A stretch of DNA of 64,000 nt, from NCBI RefSeq assembly GCF_038396675.1, contig NC_088926.1:40133501-40197500 (forward strand). The letters run 5' to 3'. The notes beneath the pieces are model-generated. The model made no database searches. It had not been told where the DNA came from and saw nothing but the letters and a program-made list of their open reading frames with translations. The stretch is from Hydra vulgaris. Its lineage: Eukaryota > Cnidaria > Hydrozoa > Anthoathecata > Hydridae. Of the stretch, positions 12,091 through 30,002 are shown piece after piece (the first letter of the stretch is position 1; each line of letters opens with the position of its first letter). A program made the translations under genes and the position numbers.

Positions 12091-12604
12091 AGAGTTTTTT
12101 CGTGTTATTTAAAAATTAAAAACTAGAACTTATATATTTTTTTAACACTCTAAAGGGCCATTAATAAGATATTTTAAAAATTCCCGTGCTAATATCAATA
12201 CTTAAAAAGTTATTTAGTTTTCATTAAGCGCTCTCTCATTATGTGCTCTCTCTTATAGCTAAAGTTTATAGTTTAATCTGACGAGTTTTCAACTAAAGCG
12301 TGTTAATCTTCTATAACTTGATGAAATTGTTTCAGTGTATGAAGTAAACAACATTGACGTAATATGTTGTTACTTTAAATAATGCAAATTTTTATGTTAT
12401 CTTTATTTCAAACTTTTTTTAAAACCAAATATTCAATTAAATTCACATCATAGAATCATGAGATAAAAATAATTGAAAACAAGTTAAAAACCAAATCACT
12501 TGATCTTTTTAACAAAAATGTAAAACGTATAAAACGTAAGAAGCATATAATTTAAAAAAAAACTTTTGAAACAGAAAACAAAGGTAAAAGATTACTAGAT
12601 CTGT
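12091..12604. other. AT-rich spacer
   Basis: No gene or repeat recognised. Confidence 0.5.
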
Positions 12605-12625
12605 CTAACAACATCTATTGAGTGT

Positions 12626-13375
12626 CGGGTGGGACGGAAAAATCCGGTCAACTTTAAATTGAGATTTCTCTAAAACCATAAATGCTTTTATTTCCATTTT
12701 TTTTAAATTATATGTGTTTACACCTAATAGGGTTTCAACTTGATTTGAAGGGGCTTGATGGGCTGTTTGGCAAGAGATCGAATTTCATAGCGGGCTGATG
12801 CCATTATTCCGCAAGTTTTTAATAAATTTTTTATTTTAATAAATTTCTTTAATTTCACTATTTAAGCTTCTTTTAGGTGTATTTATCTTATAAAATGCTT
12901 TATTTCGAACGTTTATAAGTACTTTTTTGATATAAGAACGCAAAGTCTTGAAGTTTTTTTCTCGATTTCACTGTAACTGGATTTCCGGATTTCATGCTTC
13001 TGAACTGAGAATCAACTTTACCTTTTTGGATATACGTAAAGTTTTCTTTTTTCCACTTCCAGGTTTTCTTTCAAAGCTTTGTGTAGTCTTGAACTTATTT
13101 ATAATATATATGACTGTAGATTTTGGGACACTTGTACGTTATACAATTAAGCGATATGAAGTCGATGAATTTTTACAATAAAAATTCACAATTTTTTTAC
13201 GCACCTCAATTTGTTTCTAAAACATTTTGTAAATCATTGATTTGTAAATAAAAGTTTTATCAACTCAATTAAAGATTAGGAAGTAACGTTTGACCAAATA
13301 AAATTAAAGAAATAAAAAGTAGTGGTTTTAGAGAAATCTCAATTTAAAGTTGACAGAATTTTCCGTGTCCACCTG
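12626..13375. mobile_element. ~750-bp non-autonomous DNA transposon with ~50-bp inverted termini
   Basis: The left end (12626-12677) and right end (about 13324-13375) are inverted copies. Both carry the exact core CAACTTTAAATTGAGATTTC followed by TCTAAAACCA, with the outer part CGGGTGGGACGGAAA against CAGGTGGACACGGAAA. The interior has no transposase; a 77-codon frame at 12948-13181 has no recognisable motif. It lies within a repeat rich in 'aacaacatct', which resumes on both sides (12607-12619 and 13433-13443). That indicates insertion into the repeat. I cannot assign the superfamily. Confidence 0.7.
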
Positions 13376-13499
13376 ATAGTTAAGATCATCTAATCACATT
13401 TGTCCAAGATCACCAGTATTTCTTTTTACTCAAACAACATCTATCCAATATCATCTGGAAAATTGATGACCCTTAACAACATCTTTAGGATATGTAACT

Positions 13500-13800
13500 G
13501 CATATGGTAATTTTTTTTTAAGTCTAATAACATTTTGAAGAATTTCCTCAAGATGTAATTACATCTGAAAAATGTCTTACATGTAACTACATTTGGTTAA
13601 AATTATGCATTTATATAACTATTTTTTTCAGATGTAACTACATCTGAAAAAAATCCATATATGAAACTACATCTGGTTAAAATAATGCATTATTATTTAC
13701 AATTTTTTCAAGATGAAACTGCATCTAAAAAAAACTTCATGGATCTAGATCTGGTTAAAATAATGCATTATAATCTAATAATATTCGTAAAATCTTGTAG
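13500..13800. repeat. ~80-bp tandem repeat with palindromic ACATCT modules
   Basis: Three to four degenerate copies. GGTTAAAATAATGCAT-type strings recur at about 13595, 13675 and 13753, a period near 79-80 bp. Each unit carries a palindrome of the form AGATGTAACTACATCT, with the copy at 13630-13645 exact apart from the two central bases. Related GATGTTGTTGGACAGATGT repeats continue to about 14075. Confidence 0.75.
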
Positions 13801-14090
13801 TTATATTTAATATATTGATAATAAGATAAAGATGTAACTACATTTGTAGAACTCACAGATGTAGTTGCACATATGTTGCAATACATAGATGAAGTAATCA
13901 TACAATTTTTACACCGATGTTATTAGACACCAATTAAATTTTAGATGTTCTTGGACAAATGTTATTATACCTCAGTGATTTTACAGATGTTGTTGGACAG
14001 ATGTTATACAACATTATATTTACAGATGTAGTTGGAAAGATGTTATTAGACATAGCATAAACTGATGTTGTTACCCTGAATCTAAGCTAA

Positions 14091-17114
<3,024 letters not shown>

Positions 17115-17186
<72 letters not shown>
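17115..17186. repeat. (TA)n array between RT relic and hairpin element
   Basis: About 72 bp of TA repeats joining directly to the hairpin at 17184. Confidence 0.95.
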
Positions 17187-17189
<3 letters not shown>

Positions 17190-17324
17190 TAGAAAATCAC
17201 TTAACAAAATTTTTTTTCCATTTTACACTGTGTTTCATCAACAATGATTTCTGATGAATCTTTGTTGATGAAACACATTGTAAAATAGAAAAAAATTTTT
17301 GTTAAGTGATTTTCTACTAATATA
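17184..17324. repeat. 140-bp near-perfect hairpin (fold-back) element
   Basis: Arms of about 60 bp: TATTAGTAGAAAATCACTTA at the left and its exact inverse at the right end (about 17305-17324). The innermost perfect stem is GTTTCATCAACAA with TTGTTGATGAAAC, around a loop of about 16 bp (ATGATTTCTGATGAATC region). It is bounded by TA on both sides and inserted at the end of a TA array. No coding capacity. The plus strand contains CTGATGA, then ATC..GAT, then GAAAC (17251-17274), an arrangement that resembles a hammerhead ribozyme core (see findings). Confidence 0.9.
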
Positions 17325-17388
17325 TAATTGCTCTGTTCTTTTAAGAACATTGAGCACTCTATTGTGTAGAATACTTTTTAAAGTTGTT

Positions 17389-17495
<107 letters not shown>

Positions 17496-17549
17496 CGTTT
17501 GACAATTTATAGTTGTATTCCAAACTCATCTAAAAATAATTTCAAAAGC

Positions 17550-17720
17550 AGCCGTGGAGTAGTGATTAGAGTACTGACTAAGGTTCAAGAGACTTGACGT
17601 TCGATTCCCGCTCTAGCCCTATACACAACATTGGTAAGGAAAGGAGTTTAAAATTACTAGTTAAATGCTCCTTCGCGGAGCACTTAATGGATATTTCCTG
17701 ATGGTTATAGATATTTTGTA
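17550..17720 (+). repeat. tRNA-derived SINE, second type
   Basis: The head carries an A-box-like GGAGTAGTGATTAGAG and a B-box ACGTTCGATTCCCGC at tRNA-like spacing. The body then has a hairpin CTCCTTCGCGGAG and AT-rich DNA. The head lacks a pairing acceptor stem, so it is not a functional tRNA gene. It differs in sequence from the SINE at 7107. Confidence 0.65.
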
Positions 17721-18027
17721 GTTTTACATTGTTTTCTTTTTTTTTTCTATTTTTGATTTATAGGCAATATCTCTCTTTATAAACTTAAAAAACACTCTTT
17801 TTAACACAATATTATTTTTAACAAAACATTCTCAAATAATAAATTTTTAAAATTTGATTAATTCAATATAAAAACTTAATTCTTCATGGCACACACAAAA
17901 TCACATTGTCGAGAGTTAAATATGGTTAGAAAACTGATTTCAAAATTTTAGAGAGGAAAAATCAAGCTATTCAGTTTTAACATCGTGCGAATAAAACAGG
18001 TTTAACAACACAATTTCAGCTATTATA

Positions 18028-18239
<212 letters not shown>

Positions 18240-18570
18240 CGAAAACAACTGTTATTATAATAAATATTAATTAAAAAAGAAAATACTTGTTTATTATACT
18301 TTTTTGCTCTGTTTTCGAATATTTGAAGAACTGCTTTTTTGTCGATGTCAGGAAAGCATAAAAGCATAAAGTTTTAAAATCAGCTTTTAAATCAATAAAA
18401 TGGTAATTTATTCGCTAAAATCATAAGGTTTAATGAACAAAAACATAAACAAAGCACGGATCAAAGTTGTGATTGTGTTTTAAATAAGAATAATATTTTG
18501 TGAATGGTCGTTAATACGAACAATGACGTCATAAAGCGTAGTGAAGTGTTTGTACAGAGTAAGCAAATTA

Positions 18571-18772
18571 GGGGTCGTCCATAAATTACGCCATTTTTTG
18601 AGGAAGGAGGAGGAGTAGAAGGAGGAATTAGTGGTTTTGTGACAACTCATACGGAACTTGTTACTAAAGAGTTACATTTGTTAAATGTTGTGTTAAATGT
18701 TGTGAGGAGGTTGGGGGGAAGAAGGGGTCTGAAAGTGTCAAAAATTGCGTGACGTAATTTGTAAACAGCCTC
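18571..18772. mobile_element. ~200-bp MITE with PIF/Harbinger-type termini
   Basis: Left GGGGTCGTCCATAAATTACG and right end CGTAATTTGTAAACAGCCTC are imperfect inverse copies. TTA lies directly outside each end (18568-18570 and 18773-18775), giving a 3-bp target duplication. It shares its first ~18 bp with the longer element at 10321-11968. It has no coding capacity; a G-rich interior occupies 18600-18730. Confidence 0.8.
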
Positions 18773-18796
18773 TTACTTTTAAAAAAACTCTAAATG

Positions 18797-20265
18797 ATAC
18801 CCAGTGAAAAAGCGCACATTGGATACGCGTGGATTTTTTCCATATGTAACCTATGTGGGGATTATTATTTTGACCCATGTGGGTTTCGTATAATAAATCC
18901 CACATGGGTTTTATATGGTAAATCCTACATGGGATATAGGTGTTAAAATACTACATGTTATAGATCTTAAATGCCACATATTTTAATCCAAATGGTATAA
19001 AAGTAGTCAATACTAGACAAATGAAAGTCCGAATGCTTCTATGATAATTTTTAAAATTCTTTTAATTTAAAAATTAATTAAATAGTAATTTATAATTAAT
19101 CATCGAAGCTTTCAGAGGCTTAACTTAATCTGGTCTTTGCTACTTTATCCCATTTGGTATTTAAAATGTGTGGCATTTTTGATCTTTTACCATAAACTAT
19201 TATGACGAAATTTTATAAAATTAAAAAACGTGTTGCAAAATGAATTCATTTTAAAATAAATTCTAATAATAATTACATCCAAAATGAATATTAAAAATAT
19301 TAATTTTTCTTTTGCAATTTACGCGCCGTTTTTGTCGATTGAATTAATTAAATCGCTTTTGCTTGCATAATACCAAGATTTTGAGAGAGAGCAGACAGAG
19401 AGAGAGAGAGAGCAATTTTAATAAGGAACCTTATTAGTTGAGCAATTTTAATTATTAGCCAGGTTGAAGTCATTAATTACTATAATATTTCACAAATAAT
19501 TATTTCCTAATGTATTACTTACAATAACTAACGTTTTTTGGGTAATTGAACCCATATTATGAGTAATAAGCTTGAACCCATGAGGAGAATTCTGAAAAAA
19601 GTGATCAGTTAGGATAAATAGTTAAACAAAAAAACTAAAACAAAAATGTAAAAACCTACTTTACAATGATCTAGTCATTGGGTGCAATAGACACTGGAAG
19701 GAAAAGTATCTTTACTTTTTCGTCACACATAATATAATATTCTCTGACTAATAAACAAACATCTAAAATTCTATAAGTAAATTTATTCTTTGATCATTGT
19801 TTTCATATCTTATCTTATTTTCATATCATATTATATTATGGTATTATTTATATAACACATCACAACACTAGCTATTATTAAATTTGCGATGTTCAAATAT
19901 CATACGAACGTTCTCTAACATGTTCATATGGTATTTAAATACAGTTCATACACTGCATGCATGGGATACTGCAGTGTCCCACAAAGAAATGCAGGTTTGA
20001 GAGTCAAAAAAATCCGAATTTTCTTTATTAAAAATGAAAAAAAAAAGGGGGGGGGGGGAAGGGGTGGGGGAGGGAGATGGGTTTCTGTAACTTTTTTTGT
20101 GCTCCAAAACTTTTGACTTTTGATATAATAAGGTCCTTAAGACTTGAGGGAATTGCGAACTACATTGAGGAACAAAAACAGGAATTTATAATCTGGAGTA
20201 CCACAGTGTTATTGGAAATAAAACCTCTGGGTCTAGTTTTCAAAGTAACATGATCTAAATTAATG
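18797..20265 (+). repeat. CCCAGTGAAAAA-ended repeat, left inverted partner
   Basis: Starts TACCCAGTGAAAAA, followed by a small minisatellite of CCCACATGGGTT-type units (18850-18940). At 19972-20255 it has a block of about 280 bp clearly homologous to 29090-29385 in inverse orientation, with shared landmarks AAAGAAATGCAGGTTTGA, a G-rich tract and CTGGAGTACCACAGTG. The middle, 18960-19970, has no match in the partner. It includes an (AG)n tract at 19384-19411. There is no coding region. Confidence 0.65.
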
Positions 20266-20737
20266 TTTAAATAAAATAATATGCTTTAAAATGCAAATAG
20301 TTATACATATAACTTCTGATAGTTAACTATATGGATAACTAGTTATACATATAATTTATTATAAAAACTTATTTTTTAAGGTTATGCTTGAACAAATTAG
20401 TACCAATTAATTCAAATTCAAGTTAAAGTTCAAATTAAAGTTCTTATTAGTTTATTGTTTTTGTTAATTTTATATTTATTTGTTCAAATTTGTTAATTAG
20501 TTCTATTTCTTAATACAGTAAGAATGTTTATCATTGTTGAACGTGATTTTATTAGTAACTTAATTTTATTTTCAACATATTTTGACAACACCCTTTACAT
20601 TTTAAATGATGACAGCTTTACTTTTCTATTGACGTTAAATTTATTACGTTTCAATAACTCAGATTTAATCTTAATTGAATTATTGTAAGCTTTATAAGGG
20701 TTTGTTGTATATCAAATGGTGTTGTAAATAAATTAAA

Positions 20738-20742
<5 letters not shown>
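20266..20742. other. AT-rich spacer
   Basis: Contains short direct repeats of 'tagttatacatata' (20299 and 20340) but no gene. Confidence 0.5.
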
Positions 20743-20828
<86 letters not shown>

Positions 20829-20829
20829 G
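20743..20829. repeat. (TA)n array
   Basis: About 87 bp of TA repeats. Confidence 0.96.
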
Positions 20830-21824
20830 TATTTAGGCTATGGGTTCATCCATAATTGATGCCAGTAGATGGAGGGGCAGTGTGAGCTAAAAAGTTTAAC
20901 AATAGTTGACAATGGGAAGGGGTTGTTGAGACCAAAATAATGTCAATTAAAAAATTGAGTTAAAAAAAAAGTAAAATATTTTATTTTAAGAAAAAGTAAA
21001 ACAATTTATGCTAGCTATGAGCAGGTCTTAGAGGTATTTACACCAACAATGTGGTCTAAAAACTTCTTGCTTTTGTTGCTTAAAACTGTAGAGGATCGTA
21101 GGAAAAACAATTTAAACTCAGAAATTAGCTTGCTTATCTGAAAGAACAATTTATGTTTTTTTTTTTTACTTTAAGTACTGTTTAGAATTAATGTATAATA
21201 GAACCAGAAGAAAATTGATGGTATATGCATTTTTATATTATATTAACAATTCAGATATACCATCATAATATGATAACAAAAACTGACATCATTTTCAATG
21301 GGAGATGGCAAAAAATTGACTGAGTTTAATGAAGTGTGATGGTGTTCAATAAACCGGGTCATCATCTGACATCATTATGCATAGATGATCCTTTGATTTA
21401 GGTAAAATAAGTAATCAATTTGCCATATTTCTCTTTAGAAAGCGTAAGAAAAAAGCATTGTTATGCTGAGAACCTACCTATTAAGCAAGCTTTGACCACC
21501 TATTTTATAAATTTGAGAGACAGAAGTGGACGTGCGAATCGCAAAAATACTAATAACAATGCTCTAAATTGTTTTTAACTTTGTAGACTAACATTAACAT
21601 AGTATTTAAAAATAATAAATGAAGTTTACATGATTTTTATAATTTGTATTGATTTCCGTTAATTATCAGTTGTCAGTCTCTATTTTATAAAATGAATTAA
21701 AAAACTATTTATTTATAGTATATTAATAATACATAAATGCTAGTTTCCTTATGCTGTTATCATCACAATGTTAATCGTATTCGTTTTAAAGTGACATTTT
21801 GTATAAATTTTATTGTTTAAATGT
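20830..21824. other. Spacer with a small hairpin
   Basis: TGATGGTATAT at 21219-21229 is inverted at 21257-21267 (ATATACCATCA), forming a hairpin with a loop of about 27 bp. A GGGTTCATCCATAATTGATG string at 20842 loosely resembles the GGGGTCGTCCATAAATT terminus of the TTA-flanked MITEs, but I find no matching right end. No gene. Confidence 0.45.
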
Positions 21825-21943
<119 letters not shown>

Positions 21944-21956
21944 TTACTTTTAAACT

Positions 21957-25878
<3,922 letters not shown>

Positions 25879-25974
25879 CGGTAATGAATAGTGCGCATAG
25901 TTACGCCTAATGTTTCGCCTATTGTTCGTATTGTTATTTACGGTTCTGTAATCTGTAAAATACACTATTTCTTA

Positions 25975-26565
25975 GTTTTTAAGAAGTTTCTAGACTTATT
26001 TATGCGCGGTTACATTTTCCATGCGGTCTTTCAAGTTAAGTCAGCTTGCGAATTTGAGATGATGTACTTTTATTCTCAAGAAGAGTTGATGTTGTTCATT
26101 GTTTAAAACAAAAATTTAAATAATCGTTTGTTAGTTGTTGGTTGTTTTTATTATTCTAATTTTTATAGCCTGTTTTTATTTTTTGGAAGAAGTTAGAAAT
26201 AAAATGTCTGGTAAAATAGTTTTTTTAGTACAATCTAAACATGAATGCTGTAATTTATCTAATCTTCTAAATATGAATACTGTAATTCAATAGAGTTAGT
26301 GTCGTTTCACTTTCTTTCTTAATAAAGAACTTTCTAGGCTTTTCTAAAAGCGTTTCTTTACTCCGCGCGGTCTTTCAAGCAAGGTCTTCCAGCCGATTAG
26401 AGCTGATAAATTTTTAGTTTTAAGTGGAACTGATGTTGTTCATTGTTTAAAAACTAAAATTTGTTTGTTGTTCGTTGTTTTTATTTTTCTGTTTTTTTTT
26501 TAGAAGAAGTTAAAATTAAAATGAGTGGTAAAAAAGTTTTTTTTAGTACAATGTTTCTTTTTTAG
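25975..26565 (+). repeat. Tandem duplication (~250-bp units) covering the 5' region of the micro-exon gene
   Basis: Unit 1 (about 25982-26236) and unit 2 (about 26320-26560) share, in order, GCGCGGTCTTTCAAG-like, GATGTTGTTCATTGTTTAAAA, TTGTTAGTTGTT/TTGTTGTTCGTTG, and an AAGAAGTTA..ATAAAATG block. The block ends ATGTCTG in unit 1 and ATGAGTG in unit 2, each followed by a GTAAAA donor. The spacing between the two ATGs is about 317 bp. In unit 1 the AG preceding the candidate exon is mutated (GG), whereas unit 2 has a poly-T tract and TAG. This could give two alternative first exons. Confidence 0.65.
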
Positions 26566-28366
26566 TAAAGTGTTTCAGTTTTGTCTTCAGTCTTTTTAGA
26601 TCATTTTAAGCAAGTATTGTTTCATTTTTTTAGAGCAGTTAGAAGGAGCTGAAGGCCTTTTTAGTAAATATATAGTGTATAGTAGTTTATTTATAGTTTA
26701 TATTAGTAACATAGTTATATTAGTTTATTTATAGTTTATATTAGTTTATATAGTATATAGTAGTTTATTTATAGTTTATATTAGTTCAAGTTTATTTAGG
26801 GTTTATATTAGTAAGTTTATTTATAGATTATAGATTAGGATTAATGAGAATACAAATTTTTTTTTAGACAAGCTAGCTGACAGCGACTTAAGTAAGTTTT
26901 ATCATATAGATTTTATTTGAGTACAAATGTAGCATTAGCAATTTTATTGTATATAATTTTATTTCAATTTTTATTTTCAGACAGACAGGTAGAACTCAGT
27001 AAGGACTTAGATTTTGTAGATTTAAAAACTTCTTTTGAATATTCTTTTAAAGCATTGAATATGTTTTAAATATTTTAATAAACTTTGTCATTTAGGTGTG
27101 GTAGCATCATCAGTTGGTGCAAGTGGTAGTAATGTCTTTTATTTTATTTTACAGCAAAGAATAATGTTTTTTAATTTATTTTAAAAAGAATCAATAAATT
27201 TTGTTTATTTAAACATAATCATCAGGATAAAATAGATAAGATAGATAAAATAGCTTTTTCATTTAATATTTTTTTATTTAGTAATAACTTCAGTTGCACC
27301 AGCCACAACAGGTAACTTCGTACATTTATTTTAATATACTTGAATTACATTTGTTAGTTAACTTTTCAAGCAATAAATATTTTTTATTTCAACATTTTCG
27401 TCAAGATTATATAAATAAACTTTTTATTTGATAATTTATATTAGTTGCTTCTGGATCAACTTTAAATAATGGTAACTCATTAATTCATATTTTATTATAG
27501 ATAAATGTAGATAAAAAAATGTAAGTTGGAAATTTTTGTAGATTTAAAAGCAGTAAGCTTTTTTCTAAAGGTTCTTTCTATTTTTGGATTAAATCCACTA
27601 TCACTACATTTGTTCTATGTTTACGTAGTGTACTTTAATAATTTTTGTCATTTGAAAAAAAATATATCAATGTTAAATTACACCAGGTTGTCGAAAATAG
27701 TTATAGTTTAATGATAATGTTGTAGACTGTTAGAGCAGATTATAGATCTTTGATCTATTTAATCTATTTAATAACCTACTACCAAAGGGAAAATTTACTA
27801 TCAGTTGTTTGTTTGTTTTTCTGTTTAGTTGACAACAATGAAGAGAGAGGTAGTATGTTTAAAAGGATTTTTATTTTTTTATAAAGTAACTTAAAATGTT
27901 TTTTAAAATATTGTTGTTGACTTAAAAGTAAAACAGTAGGTTTTTATATTTTTATACAATAAGCCCAAGAACTTATAGTTCTTGGGCTTAACTAAGGTAA
28001 TACTTAAAATTATATTGTCAATAATAGAGAAGAAATTTAAAATTCTCAGTAAGACAGCTTCTTATTATTTTACCTCAAGTTAGTTTAATTAAAGTTTATT
28101 TTCTTTAGTTGATCAAGAGAGAGCTAATAAAGGTATTAGTTACATTAGTTTAGTGAATTTATTTTTAAAAAGTTAAGTAGATATTTTAACGTCTATACAT
28201 TTAAGTGCTTTTATTGTTTAGACACAGAATTGAAGACTGAAATAAGTCAGTGTTTTTGCTATTAAAATAATTGTTAATAGGAATTTGTTTATTTGTACTG
28301 TAACTGGAATTTTAAAACTTCAAGTACTAAAGCTTTATTTTCTTTTTTCTTTTAGGAGAGTTGTAA
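26504..28366 (+). CDS. Candidate micro-exon gene: ten in-phase exons of 18-30 nt plus terminal exon
   Basis: Exons by canonical signals: 26504-26527 (24 nt, contains ATGAGTG), 26634-26663 (30), 26868-26891 (24), 26981-26998 (18), 27096-27125 (30), 27282-27311 (30), 27445-27471 (27), 27829-27849 (21), 28109-28132 (24), 28222-28245 (24), and 28356 to the stop TAA at 28364-28366. All internal exons follow a pyrimidine tract plus AG and precede GTAA/GTAG/GTAT/GTCA donors. All are multiples of three and all introns are phase 1, so any exon could be skipped without losing frame. Peptides per exon include QLEGAEGLF, KLADSDL, RQVEL, VVASSVGAS, ITSVAPATT, ASGSTLNN, DNNEER, DQERANK and TELKTEI. The product from ATG 26521 is about 81 residues and acidic, with no signal peptide or known domain. 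An upstream signal-peptide exon could be missing. Function unknown. Transcript evidence is needed. Confidence 0.55.
26664..26867. repeat. AT minisatellite inside a micro-exon gene intron
   Basis: About five imperfect copies of a TAGTTTATTTATAGTTTATAT-like unit between about 26680 and 26830, within the second intron of the micro-exon gene. Confidence 0.7.
27961..27989. repeat. Perfect 12-bp-stem hairpin in an intron
   Basis: AAGCCCAAGAAC, then TTATA, then GTTCTTGGGCTT. It lies in the intron between the 21-nt exon at 27829 and the 24-nt exon at 28109. Confidence 0.9.
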
Positions 28367-29084
28367 AAAAAACTAAGTATAAATTATGTGATTGGTATAG
28401 TTAAATAAAGCATTTATATCTGTACACTCAGTAGTCCAAGTCAGTTGGCACATTTTAGGAATTGTCTAGGAGAGAGTAAATAGTAAGATAATTAGTCTTT
28501 ATTGGCTTTTTTATTCTTGATGGTTAAATTCATGTTTTATTTAATTTGTCTTTTTTAATTTGTCTTGAGGCACATGAAATATAATTTTGACAAAAATAAA
28601 AAGTTAAATAAAAAAAGTGAAAAGTCATTTCTGAACTACAGACGTTTTTCCTTTGAACATTGTGGGGACACCAGACCCTTTATATTGACCATGATTAATC
28701 CATACCGGGGTGTTGGGAGACACCGAAGAAAAAACATCAACCAAAAGGTTGTAAATGTCTTCTATCAGTAAAGATATTTATAACTTTTTTGTTGCCGTTT
28801 TTTCTTCGGTGACTTTTTTTTATTTTTTTTAATTTTGTAATTTTTTTTTTAATTTATAATTTTTTATTTTTTATAATATACTATTGTTTGTATTTGGTTT
28901 GTTTTTGTCCTTTTTAATTGAAATTTTATTTGTTTTTCACCAATTAAACTTAAATATAGTCTAAAAACTTAGTAATGTCTAGGAAAATGGTTCGGCCATA
29001 CACTGATATGACCTATGTCAGTTGTAAATTACTCAAATAACGTTAAATAATTGGTACATTAATTTATTTTAATTTTACAGATAG
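28367..29084. other. 3' flank of the micro-exon gene
   Basis: Contains A-rich AATAAA-like strings (about 28595-28615) that could be polyadenylation signals. The segment at 28640-28830 includes CACCGAAGAAAAAAC at 28720 and its inverse GTTTTTTCTTCGGTG at 28797, forming a 15-bp stem across about 60 bp. A 68-codon frame at 28565-28771 overlaps this. I have no assignment for it. Confidence 0.4.
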
Positions 29085-29868
29085 TTTAATTTTTTGAAAA
29101 CTGGACCCAGAGGCTTTATTACCAATAACACTGTGGTACTCCAGATTAAAAATTGAAAAGTTTCTGTAAATATCCTGTTTTTGTTTCTCAATGTAGTTTG
29201 TAAGTCCGTTAAGTCTTAAAGCCCTTATTATATCTAAAGTTAAAAGTTTTGGAGCATAAAAATTAGTTACAGAAATTTATCTCCCTCACCACCACCACCC
29301 CCTATTTTTTTCTTTTTTAATGAAGAAAATTGGAATTCTTTGACTTTCAAACCTGCATTTCTTTATGGGAAACTTTAGTGTCTCATGATTGCATGCTTGG
29401 CCTTTGACAACATTTGAACTTGCATCAGTTAATTGTTTGCAGATAATATACTCAAGAACTATATTCAAAGAACTATTATATTATCCTAATATGTCTATTT
29501 GCACAAATTTTAATCTTATTTCTATAAAGAAAGATAAACATTTTTCGTGGTACTTACATACTTGCTTGCCATTCTCTAAAATAGTATATAATACATTTAC
29601 ATAATATAAATGTAGCCTCGCCGCAATTCAATGTCGATTATAAAATTTAAGGTTTTTTGGTTTCAGCCTTCAAAAAAATTCCAATGTAAATCCCACAAGA
29701 AACCCACTTGGGATTTTCTATGTGACTAAATACTATATAGTTCCCACATGTAACCCATGTAGGATTACCCACATGGGAAAATCCGTCCCACAAAAATCCC
29801 ATCAATCCCACACGGAACCCACGTGGAACCCATGTGGGACGTGGTTTTATTTTTCACTGGGTAGTATT
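29085..29868 (-). repeat. CCCAGTGAAAAA-ended repeat, right inverted partner
   Basis: Ends TTTTTCACTGGGTA at 29855-29868, the exact inverse of the left partner's start at 18797. Inside it is a CCCACATGGG-type minisatellite (29690-29840), then unmatched DNA, then the shared block at 29090-29385. With 18797-20265 it encloses about 9 kb that includes the GGGTGTCCC transposon and the micro-exon gene. Confidence 0.65.
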
Positions 29869-30002
29869 TTAAAGTAGATGTTCTCTCATCATAATTATTT
29901 AAAGTAGATGTTCTTTGAAACTCAATATTTGGATGAGTTTTTCAGTACGATTTCAAATAAATAAACAAAAGTTTTATTTCATATTTTTAGCCATAATGAA
30001 CA

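Noticed and set aside
25891..26106. 71-codon frame upstream of the micro-exons, considered as a signal-peptide exon
   Set aside because: It has hydrophobic residues but no convincing signal peptide and no donor in the required phase; it overlaps the tandem duplication.
27480..27545. Extra micro-exons between 27471 and 27829 (20 and 11 nt candidates with AG and GTAAG/GTAAGC)
   Set aside because: Their lengths are not multiples of three and would break the phase; kept out of the model.
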